From Chloroflexota bacterium (lineage in GTDB: Bacteria; Chloroflexota; Anaerolineae; 4572-78; J111): a stretch of DNA of 64,000 nucleotides. The stretch covers positions 96,678 through 160,677 of the forward strand of contig BOKF01000018.1 of assembly GCA_016860845.1 (NCBI GenBank), written 5' to 3'. The notes under the pieces were generated by a model that worked only from the letters and a program-made list of their open reading frames with translations, made no database searches and was not told the DNA's origin. The position numbers and the translations under genes are program-made. This document shows positions 1 through 8,746 of the stretch, in pieces (position 1 is the stretch's first letter; the number at the start of each line of letters is the position of its first letter).

Positions 1-2
1 AT

Positions 3-782
3 ATTAGCGCAACTACCTACAAGCTGGGGTTGGCTACAACCTATTTGGGGTTTGATGATCTGATCTTGAATGGGAGCAGCACAGATATTCTGGATCGGAC
101 CAAACTGCGTGTTACCCTTCCTCTTTTTGGAACCCAGACTGAGAACAATCTTGTTCCTGCGACTCTTTTGATTAAGGATGGCCCCATCCGTGTAATTCTC
201 CAACAGACGGCTTCCGCCGGCGGTTTGGCTGGCCTGAATAATACTTACCTGGCTTACGGTTCTTTGTTACAAACAACTGCCAGCGTTAGCAGTAGTTTTA
301 GCCTTTCCAAAGTCCGTACCTCGGTGGATTTCAGCAGCGCTGCTTCCGGGGCTACTTTTTATAATGCTAATGTGCCGGCTGGGGTCACCATCAATGGCAG
401 TGCGGATTCGGTTCCCGAAACCCCACTCAGTAAATGGTTCCAGGTCAGCCACAGTACCGGGCGGCTGGTCCAGGTTACTGATCTTGCCCAGGTGGGTGGA
501 ACTACCCAGAAGAATTATTACTGCGAGGGCGCTGCCGAGTGTGATGGCACTGCCCAAACAGGCGACAGCACCTCCTACGGGGACTCAGGATTCTTGATTG
601 AAGGAAATGTGAGCAAAAAATTCTCTACCAAAAGCATTTTGTATCTCCCCACAGGTAGCGGGCCAAGCAATATTGGTGCTGCTTACGAAACTTATTTCTT
701 TAATCCCCTCCAGATTTGCGCCGCTAAACAGGCGGAACCTTGTGCAGAAGTCTTTCTGCCGATTATTCTTAAAGGCGGCTAA
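3..782 (+). CDS. Secreted protein of unknown function, 5'-truncated, with FLPIILK tail
   Basis: The reading frame is open from base 3 through the window's left edge, so the start lies outside and the TTG at 30 is not a real start. About 259 residues are visible. They are rich in Ser, Thr, Gly and Asn and have alternating hydrophobic residues typical of a secreted beta-rich protein. A Cys pair occurs in YYCEGAAEC and another near the end. The protein ends in EVFLPIILKGG, a tail shared in variant form with several other secreted proteins in this window. It is followed after 26 bp by a Tat-signal protein on the same strand, so the two are probably co-transcribed. I do not recognise a family. Confidence 0.7.
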   Translation: MSATTYKLGLATTYLGFDDLILNGSSTDILDRTKLRVTLPLFGTQTENNLVPATLLIKDGPIRVILQQTASAGGLAGLNNTYLAYGSLLQTTASVSSSFSLSKVRTSVDFSSAASGATFYNANVPAGVTINGSADSVPETPLSKWFQVSHSTGRLVQVTDLAQVGGTTQKNYYCEGAAECDGTAQTGDSTSYGDSGFLIEGNVSKKFSTKSILYLPTGSGPSNIGAAYETYFFNPLQICAAKQAEPCAEVFLPIILKGG

Positions 783-808
783 AAGCAAAAGCTGAGATTT
801 ATAATATC

Positions 809-2041
809 ATGGATCGTAGAAAATTTTTAAAATTGGCCGGGCTGGCGAGTGTTTGGCCTTTATCGGCAAAGTTTGGCCCCTGGCCGGAAATAAAATCCTC
901 GGCCATTAACCGGCTGGAAAAGTGGCGCCCTAATAACACCTTACGAGTTGAATGGCGCTATGCCGCCGGCAGGATTACTGATGGTGATCAAGATTTCGGC
1001 TTCATCATTTCAATGTCGGATATAAAGATTTCCGGCGCTGAATCACAGCAGTTTTCAGTGCAGCGCCAGGATTTTACCGGCAATCAGGAGTTTGTCGGCA
1101 AAACTTATACCGGTAGCCTGAGTTACGATTCTGGCTCGGCGACCTATACATTTAAAGATGAAGTTGCTCAAACGCTGGCTACCTGGCAGTGGGATGACAA
1201 TGCCGCTCAGCAGGTCTATAAATTGACTGTAACCACACCTGAATTGAGCTTAGGCAATCTTGTTTTGAGACCTAAAGGTTCTTTGATTCCCGAAGGCGGT
1301 ACTGGCAGTATCCATGTCGGCCAAATTGCGGGCATCTTGATCGACTCTGATTATCACGCCGACTGGACAGGCATCGAAATAAGTGGACAAGAAAAAGGTG
1401 TGGCCCGAGTTGATATGCAAGGGTTGCGGCGGGCGCAGCCGTCGTCTAACTTGGCGACTGTGTTTGGCGGTTGGTTTGAACAGAATGTTGACCTGGGACA
1501 ACCCCCCGCTTCATCTGAAGGGGTAAAGGCGGCAGACTCGACGGAAGATTACGATCACCATTGGTTTGCCGCTGCTGTTGAGTTAAGTGATGGGCCGGCC
1601 TGGGTGTCTGCCTGGCGAATTGAAGATGCCCAGGGTCCGTTCTGGAGCCTGACGATTGCCCGCTATAGTGGAACTTCGTGGCAAGTCGTTTTATCCCTAA
1701 CAGAGAAGGATACGGTTGTTGTTCCACTTGAAGTAAATGTTTTAGCCTGGCAAGAACTGCCGGCAAGCGCAGCTTCACAGCAAAGTACCGGCACAACATG
1801 GAAATTAACTGCCGGCGTAAACCAGGCAAATGATGCTCTGGATATACAAGTTTCCGTACCACCGGGTCAATTTATCACCAATACTAAACAAACCTTGGGG
1901 AGCTGGTTGGAAGAAGGGGTTGGCCTGGAAGTGGTGGGGACTATTCTGGGAAACCCAATAAGCTCAACTAAAATGGTGGCAGCGGAAACAACGGCAGAGT
2001 TTTCTTTAAACTTTCTGCCGATTGTGCTCGATCAAAATTAA
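809..2041 (+). CDS. Tat-exported protein of unknown function
   Basis: The 410-residue protein begins MDRRKFLKLAG, a twin-arginine signal (RRxFLK) followed by a short hydrophobic stretch, so export by the Tat pathway is likely. The mature part is beta-rich. The section around residues 150-290 (GSIHVGQIAG, DYDHHWFAAAVEL, GPAWVSAWRIED) resembles lipocalin or hydroxyneurosporene-synthase (CrtC/AttH-like) secreted folds, but this is only a resemblance by eye. It ends in LNFLPIVLDQN, a variant of the tail seen in the preceding gene. No good Shine-Dalgarno precedes the ATG. It sits 26 bp after its upstream neighbour and 23 bp before the next gene, consistent with one operon of surface proteins. Confidence 0.7.
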   Translation: MDRRKFLKLAGLASVWPLSAKFGPWPEIKSSAINRLEKWRPNNTLRVEWRYAAGRITDGDQDFGFIISMSDIKISGAESQQFSVQRQDFTGNQEFVGKTYTGSLSYDSGSATYTFKDEVAQTLATWQWDDNAAQQVYKLTVTTPELSLGNLVLRPKGSLIPEGGTGSIHVGQIAGILIDSDYHADWTGIEISGQEKGVARVDMQGLRRAQPSSNLATVFGGWFEQNVDLGQPPASSEGVKAADSTEDYDHHWFAAAVELSDGPAWVSAWRIEDAQGPFWSLTIARYSGTSWQVVLSLTEKDTVVVPLEVNVLAWQELPASAASQQSTGTTWKLTAGVNQANDALDIQVSVPPGQFITNTKQTLGSWLEEGVGLEVVGTILGNPISSTKMVAAETTAEFSLNFLPIVLDQN

Positions 2042-2064
2042 ATCTATCGGGAAGGGATAGAACT

Positions 2065-4059
2065 ATGCGACAAAGCGAGTCAACCCGGTTATCAATCGCA
2101 TTACTGTGGGGTGTAGTTATCAGCCTATTTATCCTAAATTTAGCTTTGCTATATGCGCTTAACCTGGCTCGACTGACCGCCGTGGAGGCCCTGGGCCAGG
2201 CCGAAACAACCCTGGACCGGCTAGCACAAGAAGTGGTTGTTTACGACGTCCGGGTCAACCAAGCGGTGCCGATGAAGGCGGATATACCCTTCAACCAAAA
2301 AATGGATATCCCGATCAAAACGGTCATTCCTATTGACCAGGAGATGAAATTACCATTTAAAACGCCGGCAGGGGAGATTATGCTGGATGTGCCGATTAAG
2401 GCCGATTTCCCTATTGATACCGTTGTGCCCCTGGATTTTAATCAAACTGTCAAGGTGGATACGGTAGTCCAGTTAGACACGACTGTACCCATTGAAATTG
2501 CTGTGGCCAAGACCCCGTTAGCCAACTACCTTAAACAAGCCAAGTTGAATGTGACCCAGCTCAAAAATCGGCTTAGTTTTCAGGGTGAAGTAGCAGCGGC
2601 GGAGCAATCCGATGGAGTAAGCCCTGTTGATAATGACGATGAAGCTTCACCCAATCCCAGCGCGGCCGAGCCTGTCTCTCAAGTGACGGTAGCTGAAGCC
2701 CCGGCGGCCGCCCCGGCAGTTAACTCGGCGGTAAAAGCGGATCTGGGCTTATGTGACCACCCTTATTGGCCGCTACAGCCCGGTACCACTTGGACTTACA
2801 ATAGCCCTGCTACTTCATATCAGGAGCGCATTGAAACGTTCTCGGCCAATCAGGTAGGGCTTGGCACTCAGTACGAAGATCAGGACATTCAATTTAATGT
2901 TGTTTGCCTGCCTGAAGGTTTGGGTGGCAGTTACCTGGGGGATATGCGCCGCATCACCGAATTCGGGGATTTGCATTTTGATAACCCTCGCGGCGTATTT
3001 TTGCCCCAACCTGAGGTAATGGAAGCAGCGGACGCTTCCTGGACGCAAGAGTTTGATGTCGGTGGGACTGTTAATGCCAGCCAGGGAGAGCAGGTTGTTG
3101 GGGGCAAAATTGCTCGTGGTCAAGCAAAAGCCGTTTATACCGCCGTTGGTTTTGAAGCGATAGAGACACCCATTGGCCCACAAAAGTCTTTACGGGTAGA
3201 ACAGAAACTTAGCCTCGAATTGAACATAGATTTTAACATTGATGATCAGATTGTGCCGGCAGTTCAGACAATAAATCTAAGCAATGTTTACTGGTTTGCC
3301 AAAGACATAGGCTTAGTGAAGATGCAGTGGCAAGGTGGTCAGGTTCAGCGGGAAGTGAAATTGGCTCAAGCTTCGGTCAATCGAACCGACCCCATTCCAG
3401 CCCTGACCGAAGATAAACTTGTATTCCTTTGCGTTTCCTTAGAACAACAAGCCCCCAATTGCCAGCGAGTCACAGGTATGTCGGAAGCGAATCTGACTAA
3501 ACCGGCCTTGTCGGAATTGAATCTGCCGGATTTTGAATTGCCGGCGGTTAATGTTTCGGTTGAGGGTACTCAAGAGGCAACGAATAATAAGAGTCTAGAA
3601 GAGAATTCCAGCAGCCTCAACGACCAAGGCGATACACCGAGTCCGGATACGCCGGTTGATCAAGGTCCTGATTTGCTGGCGGAGTACAGCACAAGTGTGA
3701 CCAGCCTCAGCCAAAAAATGTCGGACGCTGCCCAAAAATTTGGAGAGGCGGCGATGGCTTATCAAGAGGGGAGTTTGAGCCGGGAGGAATTCCGGGCTAA
3801 GTACGCGGATTTTGCCCCCAGAACAAGGCAACTCGTTAGCCAACTCAACGGCCTGACTGCACCGCCTGAAGCCCAACAGATCCATCACAAACTGACAAGC
3901 GGCTTAGATCAGTGTAATAAGGCCCTTGAACTCCTGGGGCAATGGTTTGACAAACCTGACGGTGGGGTTAAGGAGGCCGGCGTACTGCTGGTGACAAACT
4001 GCATGGCCGACGTTACCGAGGCACAGAATGAACTAGATGTCTTGATGAAAGCAAATTAG
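2065..4059 (+). CDS. Membrane-anchored protein with repeated (V/I)P(I/L/F) hydrophobic segments
   Basis: This is a 664-residue protein. Residues 11-36 form one strong transmembrane segment, with the rest probably outside. Residues 66-147 hold about ten short hydrophobic steps of the type VPM, IPF, IPI, LPF, VPI, FPI, VPL spaced 6-12 residues apart, which looks like a repeated beta or amphipathic structure. An acidic, Ala/Pro-rich linker follows (about 175-225). Next comes a globular part starting YWPLQPGTTWTY, a motif common in secreted proteins of unknown function. After another low-complexity linker, the last 120 residues are mainly helical and charged. GGGAAGGGA precedes the ATG. I recognise no enzyme signature; a structural or envelope-stress role is only a guess. 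Confidence 0.65.
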   Translation: MRQSESTRLSIALLWGVVISLFILNLALLYALNLARLTAVEALGQAETTLDRLAQEVVVYDVRVNQAVPMKADIPFNQKMDIPIKTVIPIDQEMKLPFKTPAGEIMLDVPIKADFPIDTVVPLDFNQTVKVDTVVQLDTTVPIEIAVAKTPLANYLKQAKLNVTQLKNRLSFQGEVAAAEQSDGVSPVDNDDEASPNPSAAEPVSQVTVAEAPAAAPAVNSAVKADLGLCDHPYWPLQPGTTWTYNSPATSYQERIETFSANQVGLGTQYEDQDIQFNVVCLPEGLGGSYLGDMRRITEFGDLHFDNPRGVFLPQPEVMEAADASWTQEFDVGGTVNASQGEQVVGGKIARGQAKAVYTAVGFEAIETPIGPQKSLRVEQKLSLELNIDFNIDDQIVPAVQTINLSNVYWFAKDIGLVKMQWQGGQVQREVKLAQASVNRTDPIPALTEDKLVFLCVSLEQQAPNCQRVTGMSEANLTKPALSELNLPDFELPAVNVSVEGTQEATNNKSLEENSSSLNDQGDTPSPDTPVDQGPDLLAEYSTSVTSLSQKMSDAAQKFGEAAMAYQEGSLSREEFRAKYADFAPRTRQLVSQLNGLTAPPEAQQIHHKLTSGLDQCNKALELLGQWFDKPDGGVKEAGVLLVTNCMADVTEAQNELDVLMKAN

Positions 4060-4087
4060 TTGTCGCCATAAGGTTTTGACGGTGACT

Positions 4088-4154
4088 TTCATAACTATTT
4101 CTAACTTTTTTCTAAGTATGTTCTCACGGCTTTATCATTAAGCCTTGCTAAACT
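4088..4154 (+). promoter_or_regulatory. Phased 11-bp direct-repeat operator plus extended -10 (site A)
   Basis: Four 11-bp units start with TTC at 4088 (TTCATAAC), 4099 (TTCTAAC), 4110 (TTCTAAG) and 4121 (TTCTCAC). Exactly 25 bp after the last TTC lies TGCTAAACT (TG at 4146, hexamer 4149-4154), an extended -10. The same geometry recurs at three other sites in the window. Direct repeats with 11-bp phasing are the usual operator form of PhoB/PhoP/OmpR-family regulators. The predicted transcript would start near 4161 and read the GmhB-like gene at 4212. Confidence 0.7.
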
Positions 4155-4211
4155 TTCGATGAGTAAGTTATGAGTGGTCTATACGGGACATGAAAAGGAA
4201 AGACGACCAGG

Positions 4212-4856
4212 ATGCGAGCAATATTTCTGGATCGGGATGGAGTCATTTGCCAAAACCGCGCCGATCATGTGAAAAGCTGGGTCGAATTCGAATTTTTGCC
4301 GGAAGCGAAAAGCGGCCTGGCTGCCCTAAGTCGTCTCAACCTGCCGATTATTGTCGTCACCAATCAGGCTGTTGTGGGACGGGGAATTGTTTCAGCCACA
4401 GTGGTCGAAGAGATTAACCGAAAAATGGTGGAGGAAATAACTGCCTCCGGGGGGAGAATTGATCGGGTCATCTACTGCCCGCACCGGCCGGAAGATAATT
4501 GTGACTGCCGCAAACCGAAACCAGGGATGCTGTTACAAGCGGCGGCGGAAATGGGACTTGATTTAAAGGCCTCCTATCTTATTGGTGATGCCATGACCGA
4601 TATTCAGGCCGGGCAGCAGGTCGGCTGCCACACCATCTTGGTGTTGACCGGCCGTGGGAGCGAGCAACTTGGCTCTGCATCTCATGTTAGCGGGGGACAT
4701 TCTCCGCTAGTTTTCCATGACTTGCTGGAGGCTGCTGATTATATTCTTAAATCACACCTGGGTATTAGCGAGACGTCAGAACCTTCAGGTTTGGCCGGGT
4801 ATCAGCAAATCCTGGATAGTCAATTTGTAAGTAGATTAAAGAATACTTGTTTATGA
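4212..4856 (+). CDS. gmhB: HAD-family D,D-heptose-bisphosphate phosphatase (GmhB-like)
   Basis: The 214-residue protein carries the HAD nucleophile motif DRDG at residues 7-10, the VVTNQ motif II near 48-52 and the GDAMTD motif near 125-130. A Cys/His metal loop, CPHRP with CDC (C89, H91, C97, C99), follows; it is characteristic of GmhB and histidinol-phosphatase enzymes. GmhB removes the 7-phosphate or 1,7-bisphosphate phosphate in NDP-heptose synthesis in the cytoplasm. An HddA-like kinase lies 4 kb downstream, which supports a heptose role. The ATG follows AAGGAAAG by 8 bases. The stop overlaps the next start in ATGA, so the two genes are translationally coupled. The C-terminal 50 residues exceed the usual length and are unassigned. 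Confidence 0.85.
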   Translation: MRAIFLDRDGVICQNRADHVKSWVEFEFLPEAKSGLAALSRLNLPIIVVTNQAVVGRGIVSATVVEEINRKMVEEITASGGRIDRVIYCPHRPEDNCDCRKPKPGMLLQAAAEMGLDLKASYLIGDAMTDIQAGQQVGCHTILVLTGRGSEQLGSASHVSGGHSPLVFHDLLEAADYILKSHLGISETSEPSGLAGYQQILDSQFVSRLKNTCL

Positions 4857-5605
4857 TCGAGCAACTACGTTACTACCTGGCCGGGCAAGCCTCAAGCTGG
4901 CCTGTTTACCTTCTGGAACAATTGGTGCTGGGGCTGTGCAGTTGGGTGCCTACCGTTTTCGGTATTGGGCTACGGGGTCTGGCCTACCGGCTAATTATGA
5001 AGTTGAACGGCATGCCGGCTATTGAAGCCGGGGTGCGAATTGCGCACGCGAATGGCGTTAAGTTGGGCAAAGGGGTGTATCTGGACCAGGGAGTCTATTT
5101 GCACGCTCTTCCGGCGGGGATTGTTATTGGCGATAGCACTTTTATTATGCACCACACTATGCTGCACGTTTTTAATTTTCGCAATTTGCCCCAGGCCGGG
5201 ATCACTATCGGTAAGAATTGTTTTATTGGTGAATTTAATGTCATTCGCGGGCAGGGCGGGGTAAGGATTGGCAATGGGGTCTATACCGGGCCAATGGTTC
5301 AAATTGTGGCCGTAAACCACGTTTACCAGGACCCCAACCGGCCCATTCGTGAGCAGGGGATCACGGCGCGGGGCATTGTCATTGAAGATGATGTTTGGAT
5401 TGGCGCAGGGGCAACGGTAGTGGACGGCGTGACCATTGGTGAAGGGAGTATCATTGGCGCGGGCGCGGTTGTCACGGGCGATATTCCTCCTTACAGCATC
5501 GCGGTCGGCACTCCGGCCAAACCAATAAAAGATCGGCGTCAAATGGGCAATAACCATCACGAGGCCGAGGTGTTTTTCGGAGCGTTAGAGCAATTTCGCG
5601 GCTAA
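4853..5605 (+). CDS. Hexapeptide-repeat acyltransferase (WbbJ/WcaF type)
   Basis: The start is taken at the ATG of the ATGA overlap with gmhB rather than the TTG six bases upstream. The protein is about 250 residues. An N-terminal helical part (1-50) is followed by left-handed beta-helix repeats of the form (I/V)GxGx(Y/V/F): [43 protein letters not shown] and [11 protein letters not shown]. The sequence [12 protein letters not shown] contains the His expected in the active site of maltose or galactoside O-acetyltransferases. It should transfer an acetyl or other acyl group from CoA to a sugar. The locus context suggests decoration of the glycan or its lipid-linked precursor. The exact acceptor is unknown. 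Confidence 0.85.
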   Translation: MIEQLRYYLAGQASSWPVYLLEQLVLGLCSWVPTVFGIGLRGLAYRLIMKLNGMPAIEAGVRIAHANGVKLGKGVYLDQGVYLHALPAGIVIGDSTFIMHHTMLHVFNFRNLPQAGITIGKNCFIGEFNVIRGQGGVRIGNGVYTGPMVQIVAVNHVYQDPNRPIREQGITARGIVIEDDVWIGAGATVVDGVTIGEGSIIGAGAVVTGDIPPYSIAVGTPAKPIKDRRQMGNNHHEAEVFFGALEQFRG

Positions 5606-5677
5606 CGGCTGCATACCCCTGGGACAGTTCATTTCCCGTTGATCAACTTAATCAAAAAGCCTTTAATAGATTTTTAC

Positions 5678-5711
5678 TTCAAACTCAATTCAAACCCGGC
5701 TATGTTACAAT
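5678..5711 (+). promoter_or_regulatory. Variant phased-repeat promoter (site E)
   Basis: Two TTCAAAC units begin at 5678 and 5689, 11 bp apart. An extended -10, TGTTACAAT, has its TG at 5703, exactly 25 bp after the first TTC. The register therefore matches the four main sites. The repeats here are TTCAAAC rather than TTCTAAC, and one lies closer to the -10. Predicted transcription starts near 5718 and reads the GT2 gene at 5761, whose GTG follows GAAGGAGAT. Confidence 0.5.
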
Positions 5712-5760
5712 GACTCACAGTTAGCCGGTTATCCTTGTCATTGTGAAGGAGATATAATTA

Positions 5761-6981
5761 GTGAATACCTTGTCAGTCGTCATCCCCGCCCTGAATGAAG
5801 AAGATGGCATCGCCGACATCATCGAGCGCGTGCTGGCGGTCAAACAGCCGCTGGTCGAAGCCGGTGTTTCAGAATTAGAATTGATTATTGTGGACGATGG
5901 TTCTCAGGACCGCACCCCGGAAATCGTGGCCAGTTATCCTGAAGTTGTCTTGGTCAAACACCCGGTCAACCAGGGCTATGGCGCAGCCATCAAAACTGGC
6001 TTTCGTCAGGCTAAAGGTAACTTGTTGGCCTTTCTGGATGCGGATGGGACTTACCCCCCTGAAGCTTACCCCGAACTCTGCCGGCCCATTGTGGAAGGCA
6101 AAGCCGATGTCGTCGTTGGTTCTCGTATGGCCGGCAGCGACAGCGAGATGCCGCTGGTCCGCCGAATTGGCAACACCATTTTTGCGACTCTGGTTAGCAT
6201 TATCAGCAACCGTCATGTTACCGACAGCGCTAGCGGTCAGCGCGTGCTCCGCCGGGAAGCGCTGCTCAAGCTCTACCCTCTGCCTGATGGTCTTAACTTT
6301 ACCCCGGTCATGAGCACCCGGGCCATGTATGAAGATTTGAGCATTGTCGAAGTGCCGATTACCTACTCAGAACGGGTGGGCCGTTCCAAGTTAAGTGTGG
6401 TCCACGACGGGATGCGCTTCCTCAACACTATTTTGATGACAGCCTTGACCTATAACCCGGCCCGTATTTTTGGCCTTATCGGCGCCGGCCTGGTGGGGTT
6501 GGGTATTTTGTCAACCCTGTGGCGCACTCTCAGCCGCAGCCAGGCCAGACGTGAAGACTCACAACTGGTTTCCTGGTTTGTCGGTTTGGTGTTAGGCTCG
6601 GCGGGAGTCAATATTTTCTCTATTGGGGCAGTTTTTAATTACCTGGTTTCTCTCTTTCATAAGCGCCCCGTTCGTCAGGGGGTTTTTGGTAAGCCGCTGT
6701 TGAGCAAACCGCTGGAAGGGCAGTTTGGTTGGTTTGGACTAGGCTCGATAACCTTAGGCGGGCTGATCTACAGCATTTCGGTCTGGCGGCGTTGGGACCG
6801 CACCAAGCGTAAAACAGAAATCGCCCCCTGGTTTGTTCCGGCAGCCAGTACTATATTAGTCTTGACCGGCCTGCAGTTGATTACATCCTGGCTGCTGACC
6901 CTGGTCCTATCTGAGTTGACCAGGCGCGATGCCAAAGCTCAGAAGGATTTGGGTAAGTTTAGCACCAATGGCCGTCATTAA
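5761..6981 (+). CDS. Membrane GT2 glycosyltransferase (dolichyl-phosphate-sugar synthase type)
   Basis: The 406-residue protein starts at GTG after GAAGGAGAT. Residues 1-220 form a GT-A domain with VIPALNEEDG, DDGS at 45-48 and DADG at 93-96 (the metal-binding DxD equivalent), plus VVGSRMAG. This pattern belongs to the DPM1/GtrB group, which moves a sugar from a nucleotide donor to polyprenyl phosphate. About four hydrophobic segments follow, near residues 234-255, 270-300, 325-343 and 362-388, placing it in the cytoplasmic membrane. It leads a cluster with a radical SAM enzyme and a heptose kinase. It would probably supply a lipid-linked sugar for the GT-C enzymes encoded further on. The sugar is unknown. 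Confidence 0.85.
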   Translation: MNTLSVVIPALNEEDGIADIIERVLAVKQPLVEAGVSELELIIVDDGSQDRTPEIVASYPEVVLVKHPVNQGYGAAIKTGFRQAKGNLLAFLDADGTYPPEAYPELCRPIVEGKADVVVGSRMAGSDSEMPLVRRIGNTIFATLVSIISNRHVTDSASGQRVLRREALLKLYPLPDGLNFTPVMSTRAMYEDLSIVEVPITYSERVGRSKLSVVHDGMRFLNTILMTALTYNPARIFGLIGAGLVGLGILSTLWRTLSRSQARREDSQLVSWFVGLVLGSAGVNIFSIGAVFNYLVSLFHKRPVRQGVFGKPLLSKPLEGQFGWFGLGSITLGGLIYSISVWRRWDRTKRKTEIAPWFVPAASTILVLTGLQLITSWLLTLVLSELTRRDAKAQKDLGKFSTNGRH

Positions 6982-7023
6982 AAGAAAGAATTGAAGAGTT
7001 TTTGATTGAGAAGGGGAACGATC

Positions 7024-8643
7024 ATGTCAACTGAATGGATCAATCTTGGCACGCGACCGATAAAAAAAATGCGCATGGCTGAATTTCCCGATATCAGCGC
7101 GATGATGCAAGAGCCAACCAAAGCGAAAAGAAGCCCGGAGATGGTAGATGTGTTGCTGGTCAATCCGCCTGCCCCTGACCGTGGCATCTGGATCAGGTCG
7201 CAGCATCGCGTGGGCCGGCGCTCCCGCGAAAATATGATTTGGCCGCAAATGGAACTGGCCACCTTTGCCGCCTGTTTGCAGCCGGAATACAAGGTAGAGA
7301 TTGTGGATGCCATTGCCACCCGGATGACTTGGCCCGAATTTGACGATCTTTTAGCGAAAAAGCGCCCCCGCTATTATCTAACCCAGGTAACTGCTCCCAC
7401 TTTAACCAATGATATGTATGGTGTTTTTTTGGCTAAGAGCAAAGGGGCTAAAACTATAGCTTTTGGCACTCACGTGACCCCCAACACCATCAATACTATG
7501 ACCGACTATCCGGCCCTTGATTTTGTGGTGCGTGGTGAGCCGGAATTAACTTTACGCGAACTCATTGATGCCTTAGATGGCAAGACCGGCAGTAATGCCG
7601 CCATGGAAGCGCTCATCCAGAAAACCGACCCAACCCGCACCCCCATCACCGCGGAAATGGTCAGCCGGAGTGACCTGAGTTCCATCAAAGGATTGGCCTG
7701 GCGCAGCGCCGGACAAATCAAAATGAGTCTTGACCGACCCTTTATCCCCAATTTGGATGACCTGCCTTTGCCCCGGCAGGAGATGCTGCCGCTTGATGCT
7801 TATCGGCTGCCTTTGATTAAAGGGCCTTATACCTTTGTGGTACCCAGCCGGGGCTGCCCGGCTGGCTGTAAATACTGCATCAAGCACGTTAGCTATAACT
7901 ACTCGGTGCGGGTGCGCTCGGCGGAAAACATCATGGCCGAACTTTGGATGCTCAAAAAGTTGGGTATTAACAATGTCATGCTGTACGCCGACCTGTTTAC
8001 CGTCAACCGTGATCAGGTGATGAGCCTGTGCCAGGCAATGATCGAAGAAAAGATTGACATGAAATGGATGTGTAACAGCCGGGTTGACTATGTAGATGAA
8101 GAAATGCTGACGATGATGGGTAAAGCTGGCTGCCACATGATTTCTTGGGGCATCGAATCGGGATCGGAAGAAATTCTCAAACGAGCCAGAAAGGGCGCTT
8201 CGCCCGACAAGGCCGAACGGGCCTTAAGCTGGGCCAGAAAAGCCGGCATCAAAAACTTCGGTTATTTCATCATCGGCCTGCCCGGCGAAACAGAAGAAAC
8301 CATCAAGCAGACCATCGCCTTTTCCAAAACTCTGCCGCTCAATGTGGCTATTTTCCACATCGCCGCGCCGTATCCCGGCACGCCCTTCTTTTATGAAGTG
8401 GTTGAAAATGGCTGGTTCCGCCCCGGTACCAACTGGGAGCAGGTGGACATGGACCAATCCACCGTACTCGACTACGCCGATTTGCCGGCTGAACGGCTGA
8501 TGTATTGGCAAAAACGGGCCACCCGCGAATGGGCCTTACGACCTGAGCCAATTATCACCATCCTTAAGGGCCTCAACACATGGGCCGGGTTCAAAAGCGC
8601 CGTGAACGCCGGACTGCAAACCTTGTCATTTATTCGCAGTTAA
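7024..8643 (+). CDS. B12-binding-domain radical SAM enzyme
   Basis: The ATG at 7024 follows AAGGGG by about 7 bases and is preferred to an in-frame TTG at 7006. The protein is 539 residues. Residues 42-190 look like a cobalamin-binding Rossmann domain (VDVLLVNPPAPDRG, VRGEPELTLREL). The radical SAM core follows with GCPAGCKYC, giving CX3CX2C at 278-285. Later motifs SWGIESGSEE and FIIGLPGETEE are typical of this superfamily. Such enzymes do methylations, ring rearrangements or other difficult carbon chemistry. The setting between a polyprenyl-sugar synthase and HddA suggests modification of a sugar or lipid carrier. The substrate cannot be inferred from the sequence. Confidence 0.85.
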   Translation: MSTEWINLGTRPIKKMRMAEFPDISAMMQEPTKAKRSPEMVDVLLVNPPAPDRGIWIRSQHRVGRRSRENMIWPQMELATFAACLQPEYKVEIVDAIATRMTWPEFDDLLAKKRPRYYLTQVTAPTLTNDMYGVFLAKSKGAKTIAFGTHVTPNTINTMTDYPALDFVVRGEPELTLRELIDALDGKTGSNAAMEALIQKTDPTRTPITAEMVSRSDLSSIKGLAWRSAGQIKMSLDRPFIPNLDDLPLPRQEMLPLDAYRLPLIKGPYTFVVPSRGCPAGCKYCIKHVSYNYSVRVRSAENIMAELWMLKKLGINNVMLYADLFTVNRDQVMSLCQAMIEEKIDMKWMCNSRVDYVDEEMLTMMGKAGCHMISWGIESGSEEILKRARKGASPDKAERALSWARKAGIKNFGYFIIGLPGETEETIKQTIAFSKTLPLNVAIFHIAAPYPGTPFFYEVVENGWFRPGTNWEQVDMDQSTVLDYADLPAERLMYWQKRATREWALRPEPIITILKGLNTWAGFKSAVNAGLQTLSFIRS

Positions 8644-8746
8644 TACCATGAATGAGTCAGCCTAAATCCTGCGCCTACGGGCGACAGTTATACTACCGCC
8701 ACAAGTTCCTAATCAGATTCATTGAGATTTCAGGAAGGATAACTGG

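Noticed and set aside
4991..5560. A 189-codon minus-strand frame opposite the hexapeptide acyltransferase
   Set aside because: The plus-strand frame has unmistakable hexapeptide repeats; the antisense frame is a by-product of its codon periodicity.
8706..8735. TTC triplets before the HddA gene resembling the phased operator
   Set aside because: Spacing is 12 and 11 bp and there is no room for a -10 before the ATG at 8747.
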